7,676 nucleotides of DNA from Flammeovirgaceae bacterium (GTDB lineage: Bacteria > Bacteroidota > Bacteroidia > Cytophagales > Cyclobacteriaceae): the NCBI GenBank assembly GCA_003229495.1, contig QIEB01000114.1:1-7676 (forward strand). Reading direction: 5' to 3'. Below are positions 1-5,635 of the stretch, one piece after another; within the stretch, counting starts at the first letter, position 1, and each line of letters starts with the position of its first letter. The notes below the pieces were generated by a model. The model saw only the letters and a program-made list of their open reading frames with translations. It was not told the origin of the DNA and ran no database searches. The position numbers and the translations under genes were made by a program.

Positions 1-5
1 TAATT

Positions 6-3000
6 ATGGCATTTAGAAAAAGCAAAAAGTTCAACAATGACTTCACCAAGGTTACTATTAGCCTTGCTTCACCGGAATCTATCCTGGAAGGTTCGCATGG
101 CGAAGTGACTCAACCTGAAACCATCAACTATCGCACCTATAAGCCAGAAATGGGAGGTTTGTTTTGCGAACGGATTTTTGGGCCCGTTAAAGACTGGGAA
201 TGTCATTGCGGTAAGTATAAACGCATACGCTACAAGGGCATTATTTGTGACCGGTGTGGAGTTGAGGTGACTGAGAAAAAGGTTCGTCGAGAAAGAATGG
301 GCCACATTGAATTGGTGGTTCCAGTAGCACACATTTGGTACTTCAGATCACTGCCTAATAAAATTGGTTACCTTCTGGGGCTTCCAACTAAGAAATTGGA
401 CCAAATCATATATTATGAAAGATATGTAGTAATACAGCCTGGAATAAAAGCAGAAGACGACATCAACTACTTGGATTTCCTAACAGAAGATGAATATCTG
501 GATATAATTGATAAGATGCCCCGGGAGAATCAGATGCTGGATGACGACGACCCGAATAAGTTCATTGCCAAAATGGGAGCAGAGTCATTAGAGATGGTTC
601 TGGCTCGCATTGACCTGGATGTCCTATCCTATGAATTGCGACATCAGGCGGCCACAGATACTTCGCAGCAACGTAAAGCTGAAGCATTGAAGAGACTAAA
701 AGTGGTTGAGGCTTTCCGGGATGCTCGCAGTCGCATTGAAAATAGACCAGAGTGGATGATTATAAAGATGGTGCCGGTAATCCCACCGGAACTTCGTCCA
801 TTGGTACCTCTGGATGGTGGAAGATTTGCTACTTCGGACCTGAACGACCTGTATCGACGGGTTATTATTCGAAATAACAGGCTGAAGCGCCTGATAGATA
901 TCAAGGCTCCGGAAGTCATATTGCGAAATGAGAAGAGGATGTTACAGGAAGCTGTAGATTCCCTTTTTGACAACTCACGAAAGGTAAATGCTGTTAGATC
1001 TGATGGGAACAGAGCGCTGAAGTCTTTGAGTGATATGCTGAAAGGTAAGCAGGGAAGGTTTCGTCAGAACCTTTTGGGTAAAAGAGTAGACTACTCCGGC
1101 AGATCAGTTATTGTGGTGGGCCCGGAACTAAAGTTACACGAATGTGGGCTCCCTAAAGACATGGCGGCAGAACTGTTTAAACCATTCATTATCCGCAAGC
1201 TTATTGAGCGTGGCATTGTTAAGACCGTAAAATCTGCTAAGAAAATTGTGGATCGAAAGGATCCGGTGGTTTGGGATATTTTGGAAAATGTGCTTAAAGG
1301 GCACCCGGTTTTACTCAACCGGGCCCCCACATTGCACCGACTTGGTATTCAGGCCTTCCAACCCAAATTGATTGAGGGTAAAGCCATTCAGCTTCATCCT
1401 TTGGTCTGTACTGCCTTTAATGCTGATTTTGATGGTGACCAGATGGCTGTACACGTTCCCCTGGGCCACGAAGCCATATTGGAAGCCTCATTATTGATGC
1501 TCTCATCACATAATATTTTGAATCCGGCCAACGGGGCACCAATCACGGTTCCTTCTCAGGACATGGTTCTTGGATTATACTACGTGACTAAGGGACGAAA
1601 GAGCACAGGTGGTCATAAAATTAGTGGTGAGGGAATGACCTTCTATGATCCCCGCGAGGTTATTATTGCCATTAATGAAGGTGTATTGTCAAAACACGCT
1701 CATATTAAGGTAAGAAGCAAAATAAGGACCGCGGACGGCACTTTGGAGACCCAGATTATAGAAACCGTAGCAGGTAGGGTTATTTTCAATCAGTTCGTTC
1801 CTGAAGAAGTAGGGTATGTGAATGAACTTCTTACCAAGAAAAAATTGCAACAGATTATATCCCGGGTATACAAGGTATCTGGTATGTCAAGGACCGCACA
1901 GTTCCTTGATGACATAAAAGACCTTGGATTCCAGTCTGCTTATAAAGGCGGGCTTTCAATGGGTCTTGACGATGTAAAAGTACCGGACGAAAAAGACCAG
2001 CTGGTACAACAGGCAAAGGACGAAGTAGATGTAGTTTGGAATAACTACCTCATGGGCCTAATTACGGATAACGAACGATATAATCAGGTAATTGATATCT
2101 GGACCAGGATCAATTCACAGCTGACTTATACTCTGATGAATCAGCTTCAGGAGGACCAACAAGGATTTAACTCAATTTATATGATGATGCACTCCGGAGC
2201 ACGTGGTTCCCGGGAGCAGATCAGACAGTTGGGTGGTATGCGCGGCCTGATGGCAAAACCTCAAAAGAGCTTGCTGGGCTCCGTTGGTGAGATTATCGAA
2301 AACCCCATTCTTTCTAACTTCAAAGAAGGTCTGGATGTAATAGAATATTTTATTTCCACTCATGGTGCCAGAAAAGGATTGGCTGATACTGCCTTAAAGA
2401 CCGCAGACGCAGGCTATCTTACTCGTCGGTTGGTAGATGTGGCCCAGGACGTGGTAGTAAATGAAAAGGACTGTGGTACCTTAAGAGGATTGGTTGTTTC
2501 TGCTCTGAAGGACAATGAGGACATAGTGGAGCCACTAGGTGAGCGTATTTTGGGAAGAGTTTCGGTACATGATGTCTATGATCCGATTTCTGAGGAGTTG
2601 ATCCTCAATGCAGGAGATGAAATCACTGAGGAGTTGGCGGCACACATTGAGGAAACCAGTATTGAGCAGGTTGAGATAAGATCAGTATTGACCTGTGAAA
2701 CCAAGCGAGGAGTTTGTGCTAAATGTTATGGTAGAAACCTGGCTTCCGGAGCCATGGTACAAATTGGCGAAGCTGTAGGAGTTATTGCCGCTCAGTCAAT
2801 CGGTGAACCAGGTACTCAGTTGACCCTGAGAACCTTCCACGTGGGAGGTACAGCCTCTAACATCGCAATTGACGCAAAGATACTAGCTAAGTTTAGCGGT
2901 AAGATAGAATTTGAAGAACTTCGTTCAATCAAAACCACTAACAACGATAATGACAGAGTAGATGTTGTAATGGGCCGGTCAGGTGAAATAAAGATCGTTG

Positions 3001-4322
3001 ACGAAAAAACCGACAAGGTGCTGGTAAGTAATCACGTTCCTTATGGAGCATTCATCAGCATTAAAGACGGCGCCAAAGTAGAGAAAGGGCATCAATTATG
3101 TTACTGGGATCCGTACAATGCCGTTATACTTTCTGAGTTGAATGGAAACATTGGCTTCGAAGCTATAGAAGAGGGCATCACTTTCCGCGAAGTATCTGAT
3201 GAGCAAACTGGTCACCGCGAAAAAGTGATTGTGGACACTAAGGATAAATCAAAAAATCCGGCTATAATGGTTCAACCTACCAAGGGTGAAGCCAAAAGCT
3301 ACAATATTCCTGTGGGAGCACACCTTGCAGTGGAGGACGGCTCAACTATCAAGTCAGGACAGATCCTGGCTAAGATCCCAAGAGTCATGGGTAAATCACG
3401 AGATATCACGGGAGGTCTGCCGAGAGTTACTGAGCTATTTGAAGCCCGGAATCCTTCCAACCCTGCGGTTGTTAGTGAAATAGATGGAGTAGTTACTTAT
3501 GGTGGCATAAAAAGAGGGAATCGTGAGATTTTCATTGAGTCAAAGGACGGTATAAAGAAGCGATATCTGGTACCATTGAGTAAGCACATTCTGGTTCAGG
3601 ACAATGACTTTGTCAAAGCTGGATATGCACTGTCCGACGGGGCGATAACTCCTTCAGATATATTGTCAATCAAAGGCCCTACCGCTGTTCAGGAGTACCT
3701 TGTAAATGAGATTCAGGAAGTATATCGCTTGCAGGGGGTAAAGATCAACGATAAGCACATTGAGACTATCGTTAAGCAAATGATGCAAAAAGTAGAAATT
3801 CTGGATGCAGGTGATACTGGATTTTTACCTAAGCAAATCGTGGATAAATTTTATTTCAGGGAAGAGAATGATGTGATACTTGATAAAAAAGTAGTATTGG
3901 ATGCTGGAGATTCAGAGAACCTGAAATCTGGACAGATCATTACTTCACGTACACTCCGTGATGAGAATAGTAGCTTGAAACGTAGAGATATGAAAATAGT
4001 CGAAGTCCGTGACGCACAGGCTGCGGTTTCTAAACCAACCTTGCAAGGTATTACTCAAGCATCATTGGGAACTGAAAGTTTTATTTCGGCGGCTTCATTC
4101 CAGGAAACTACCAAGGTACTTAGTGAAGCAAGTATCAGAGGTAAATCCGATATGCTGCGAGGTTTGAAAGAAAATGTTATTGTTGGTCACCTGATACCAG
4201 CAGGTACCGGCAGACGGGAATACCACAACCTCATAGTGGGCTCCCAGGAAGAATACGATGCTTTAATATCCTCCAAAAGAGAGTTCGAGGAGAAAACAGA
4301 GATTGAAACTAATCAACTATAA
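6..4322 (+). CDS. rpoC: DNA-directed RNA polymerase subunit beta'
   Basis: This 1438-residue protein is the beta' subunit, which with beta forms the catalytic cleft of cytoplasmic RNA polymerase. The N-terminal zinc site has Cys66, Cys68, Cys81 and Cys84. Switch-region sequence LLGKRVDYSGRS starts at residue 356 and NRAPTLHR at 438. The catalytic motif NADFDGDQM is at 472-480, with Asp474, Asp476 and Asp478 holding the active-site magnesium. The second zinc site is Cys823, Cys897, Cys904 and Cys907. The trigger loop begins at GEPGTQLTLRTFHVGG (933-948) and resumes at ITGGLPRVTELFEAR (1134-1148); the ~185 residues between them match the position of the E. coli SI3 insertion. No motif is missing and the frame is unbroken. 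The ATG at 6 gives MAFRK, a usual Bacteroidota beta' start. Only five bases precede it, so its ribosome binding site and any upstream rpoB cannot be seen. The DUF3467 gene follows after four bases. Confidence 0.99.
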   Translation: MAFRKSKKFNNDFTKVTISLASPESILEGSHGEVTQPETINYRTYKPEMGGLFCERIFGPVKDWECHCGKYKRIRYKGIICDRCGVEVTEKKVRRERMGHIELVVPVAHIWYFRSLPNKIGYLLGLPTKKLDQIIYYERYVVIQPGIKAEDDINYLDFLTEDEYLDIIDKMPRENQMLDDDDPNKFIAKMGAESLEMVLARIDLDVLSYELRHQAATDTSQQRKAEALKRLKVVEAFRDARSRIENRPEWMIIKMVPVIPPELRPLVPLDGGRFATSDLNDLYRRVIIRNNRLKRLIDIKAPEVILRNEKRMLQEAVDSLFDNSRKVNAVRSDGNRALKSLSDMLKGKQGRFRQNLLGKRVDYSGRSVIVVGPELKLHECGLPKDMAAELFKPFIIRKLIERGIVKTVKSAKKIVDRKDPVVWDILENVLKGHPVLLNRAPTLHRLGIQAFQPKLIEGKAIQLHPLVCTAFNADFDGDQMAVHVPLGHEAILEASLLMLSSHNILNPANGAPITVPSQDMVLGLYYVTKGRKSTGGHKISGEGMTFYDPREVIIAINEGVLSKHAHIKVRSKIRTADGTLETQIIETVAGRVIFNQFVPEEVGYVNELLTKKKLQQIISRVYKVSGMSRTAQFLDDIKDLGFQSAYKGGLSMGLDDVKVPDEKDQLVQQAKDEVDVVWNNYLMGLITDNERYNQVIDIWTRINSQLTYTLMNQLQEDQQGFNSIYMMMHSGARGSREQIRQLGGMRGLMAKPQKSLLGSVGEIIENPILSNFKEGLDVIEYFISTHGARKGLADTALKTADAGYLTRRLVDVAQDVVVNEKDCGTLRGLVVSALKDNEDIVEPLGERILGRVSVHDVYDPISEELILNAGDEITEELAAHIEETSIEQVEIRSVLTCETKRGVCAKCYGRNLASGAMVQIGEAVGVIAAQSIGEPGTQLTLRTFHVGGTASNIAIDAKILAKFSGKIEFEELRSIKTTNNDNDRVDVVMGRSGEIKIVDEKTDKVLVSNHVPYGAFISIKDGAKVEKGHQLCYWDPYNAVILSELNGNIGFEAIEEGITFREVSDEQTGHREKVIVDTKDKSKNPAIMVQPTKGEAKSYNIPVGAHLAVEDGSTIKSGQILAKIPRVMGKSRDITGGLPRVTELFEARNPSNPAVVSEIDGVVTYGGIKRGNREIFIESKDGIKKRYLVPLSKHILVQDNDFVKAGYALSDGAITPSDILSIKGPTAVQEYLVNEIQEVYRLQGVKINDKHIETIVKQMMQKVEILDAGDTGFLPKQIVDKFYFREENDVILDKKVVLDAGDSENLKSGQIITSRTLRDENSSLKRRDMKIVEVRDAQAAVSKPTLQGITQASLGTESFISAASFQETTKVLSEASIRGKSDMLRGLKENVIVGHLIPAGTGRREYHNLIVGSQEEYDALISSKREFEEKTEIETNQL

Positions 4323-4326
4323 TGTT

Positions 4327-4647
4327 ATGGCTGACGAGCAAGAGCCAAATAAGAACCAAATCAATATTGAATTATCGGAAGAGGTAGCTGAGGGAATCTA
4401 CGCTAACCTGGCCATGATCGCTCACTCAAACAGTGAGTTTGTAATAGATTTTATACGTTTAATGCCCGGGGTGCCCAAGGCAAAGGTAAAATCCCGGGTG
4501 GTAATCACACCCGAACACGCGAAGCGTTTATTGAAGGCATTGAGCGATAATATCGTAAAATATGAGGAGACATTCGGAGCCATCAAACAGTCAGAAGATG
4601 CTCCAAAGTTTCCTATAAATTTTGGGGGCACCATGGGTGAAGCCTAA
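4327..4647 (+). CDS. DUF3467 family protein of unknown function
   Basis: This is a 106-residue, soluble, slightly acidic protein that I recognise as DUF3467 from its sequence style; its biochemical role is unknown to me. Visible features are a polar N-terminal tail (residues 1-12), a central block containing EGIYANLAMIAHSNSEFVIDF (22-42, last residue F42) followed by MPGVPKAKVKSRVVITPEHA (46-65), a predicted amphipathic helix at about 62-84 (HAKRLLKALSDNIVKYEETF), and a flexible C-terminus ending in a Gly-rich NFGGTMGEA. There is no signal peptide, membrane segment or cysteine. The ATG at 4327 is chosen because MADEQ is the natural start; an in-frame TTG at 4303 would lie inside rpoC. It begins four bases after the rpoC stop, with no Shine-Dalgarno site, so it is probably co-transcribed and perhaps translationally coupled with rpoC. 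A link to RNA polymerase is inferred from position only. Confidence 0.93.
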   Translation: MADEQEPNKNQINIELSEEVAEGIYANLAMIAHSNSEFVIDFIRLMPGVPKAKVKSRVVITPEHAKRLLKALSDNIVKYEETFGAIKQSEDAPKFPINFGGTMGEA

Positions 4648-4661
4648 CGGTCCCCAGACCG
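4648..4661 (+). terminator. Small hairpin after the DUF3467 gene, possible weak terminator
   Basis: CGGTC (4648-4652), loop CCCA (4653-4656) and GACCG (4657-4661) form a perfect 5-bp stem starting at the base after the DUF3467 stop codon. The stem is short and the following bases (CTACATTTCCC) are not a clean U-tract, so it is a weak intrinsic terminator at best. It could instead be a 3'-end stabilising hairpin. Its place between two likely transcription units is what makes it worth noting. Confidence 0.35.
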
Positions 4662-4705
4662 CTACATTTCCCGATTCAAATCAAAATTATTATTTAGGAT
4701 TATAG

Positions 4706-4736
4706 TTTGCATAGTTTATCTAATTGACTAATTTTG
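4706..4736 (+). promoter_or_regulatory. Bacteroidota-type housekeeping promoter for rpsL-rpsG-fusA
   Basis: TTTG at 4706-4709 is followed, after exactly 19 bp, by TAATTTTG at 4729-4736. This matches the known Bacteroidota sigma factor consensus (a TTTG-like -33 box and TAnnTTTG at -7, spaced about 19-21 bp) at every defined base. Transcription would then start near 4741-4746, leaving a leader of roughly 26-31 bases before the rpsL ATG. It is the only intergenic place in the window where such a promoter fits. The start site is inferred, not observed. Confidence 0.75.
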
Positions 4737-4741
4737 CATTC

Positions 4742-4771
4742 CGAAATTTTAAGGAAAAGCAAAAAAGTTAG
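4742..4771 (+). promoter_or_regulatory. A-rich untranslated leader of rpsL without a Shine-Dalgarno site
   Basis: The bases between the predicted transcription start and the rpsL ATG are strongly A-rich (AAGGAAAAGCAAAAAAG at 4751-4767). The only purine core, AAGGA at 4751-4755, lies 16 bases from the ATG, which is too far for normal Shine-Dalgarno pairing. An A-rich, unstructured leader is typical of highly translated Bacteroidota genes, where ribosomes largely ignore Shine-Dalgarno sequences. The leader looks too short for a complex ribosomal-protein operator. Confidence 0.5.
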
Positions 4772-5146
4772 ATGCCTACAATACAACAATTAGTTAGAAA
4801 GGGAAGAAAAAAACTCACCTCCAAATCAAAATCCCCTGCTTTGGACTCCTGTCCACAGCGACGAGGTGTTTGTACCAGGGTGTACACTACCACACCTAAA
4901 AAACCTAATTCCGCCATGCGAAAAGTGGCGAGAGTGCGCTTGACCAATGGTAAAGAAGTGAATGCCTATATCCCGGGGGAAGGTCACAATTTACAGGAAC
5001 ACTCTATTGTGTTGATCAGGGGTGGAAAAGTGAAAGACCTACCGGGTGTGCGTTATCACATCATCAGGGGAGCATTAGATACTGCTGGGGTAAGTGGAAG
5101 GTTGCAGCGTAGGTCGAAATATGGCGCTAAAAGGCCCAAAAAATAA
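4772..5146 (+). CDS. rpsL: 30S ribosomal protein S12 (uS12)
   Basis: S12 lies at the decoding centre of the 30S subunit and affects the accuracy of tRNA selection. The 124-residue length matches the bacterial family, and the protein is very basic. The start MPTIQQLVRKGR, the loop TTTPKKPNSAMRK (39-51) and the segment KVKDLPGVRYHIIRGALD (86-103) are all diagnostic. Positions where streptomycin-resistance changes occur in other bacteria are wild type here: Lys43 and Lys88 (E. coli K42 and K87 in mature numbering) and Pro91. Asp89 is the residue that RimO methylthiolates in E. coli; whether this organism does so is not visible. The gene is first in its unit, behind the promoter at 4706-4736, and its stop is six bases before rpsG. 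Confidence 0.99.
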   Translation: MPTIQQLVRKGRKKLTSKSKSPALDSCPQRRGVCTRVYTTTPKKPNSAMRKVARVRLTNGKEVNAYIPGEGHNLQEHSIVLIRGGKVKDLPGVRYHIIRGALDTAGVSGRLQRRSKYGAKRPKK

Positions 5147-5152
5147 GTTGAA

Positions 5153-5620
5153 ATGAGAAAAGCTAAGCCTAAAAAAAGATACGTTTTGCCAGATCCTAAA
5201 TTCAAGGACGAGTTGGTAACTAAGTTTGTAAACTATCTAATGGTAGACGGCAAGAAATCCGTAGCCTATAATATTTTTTATAATGCCATTGATCTGGTTG
5301 AGAACAGGACTAAGGAGAACGGTCTGGATACCTGGAAGAAAGCCCTAAGTAATGTAATGCCATCTGTAGAGGTAAAAAGCCGCCGGGTGGGCGGAGCTAC
5401 CTTTCAGGTGCCTTTGGAAGTACGTCCTGGAAGAAAAACTTCATTAGGAATTAAGTGGTTGATTCGTTACTCCCGGGCACGTGGTGAAAAAACCATGAAA
5501 GAAAGACTGGCCGCTGAAATAATAGCGGCCAGCAAAGGAGAGGGCTCTGCTATTAAAAAGAAAGACGATACCCATCGCATGGCTGAGGCTAATAAGGCGT
5601 TTTCTCATTTTAGATTTTAG
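5153..5620 (+). CDS. rpsG: 30S ribosomal protein S7 (uS7)
   Basis: S7 binds the 3' major domain of 16S rRNA, starts assembly of the 30S head and lines the E site. The protein has 155 residues, close to the bacterial norm, and is strongly basic. Family signatures are the N-terminal DPKFKDELVTKFVNYLMVDG (14-33), the beta-hairpin region VEVKSRRVGGATFQVPLEVR (72-91), the helix GEKTMKERLAAEI (111-123), and the C-terminal KKDDTHRMAEANKAFSHFRF (136-155). The ATG at 5153 is six bases after the rpsL stop and is preceded by AAGTTGAA, with no Shine-Dalgarno core, so translation is probably coupled to rpsL. In E. coli S7 represses this operon by binding a roughly 100-base rpsL-rpsG spacer; here no such spacer exists. 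Confidence 0.99.
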   Translation: MRKAKPKKRYVLPDPKFKDELVTKFVNYLMVDGKKSVAYNIFYNAIDLVENRTKENGLDTWKKALSNVMPSVEVKSRRVGGATFQVPLEVRPGRKTSLGIKWLIRYSRARGEKTMKERLAAEIIAASKGEGSAIKKKDDTHRMAEANKAFSHFRF

Positions 5621-5635
5621 TATTTACCGGTAATA

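Noticed and set aside
1..3. TAA at the first three bases as the stop codon of an upstream rpoB
   Set aside because: Three bases cannot establish a reading frame, so no upstream gene is called.
69..332. 87-codon - strand ORF opposite the rpoC zinc-binding region
   Set aside because: It is an antisense shadow of the most conserved N-terminal part of beta', with no promoter or start signal of its own.
3286..3483. 65-codon + strand ORF inside rpoC
   Set aside because: It lies entirely within the conserved end of the trigger-loop insert and ITGGLPR region of rpoC, in another frame, with no family resemblance.
4322..4324. ATG overlapping the rpoC stop (TAATG), suggesting a stop-start coupled gene
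   Set aside because: This ATG is out of frame with the DUF3467 gene and its frame gives no recognisable protein.
4303..4326. TTG at 4303 as an earlier, in-frame start for the DUF3467 gene, overlapping the rpoC end
   Set aside because: It adds eight residues that are only the overlapping rpoC codons read in another frame. The ATG at 4327 gives a natural MADEQ start and needs no rare start codon.
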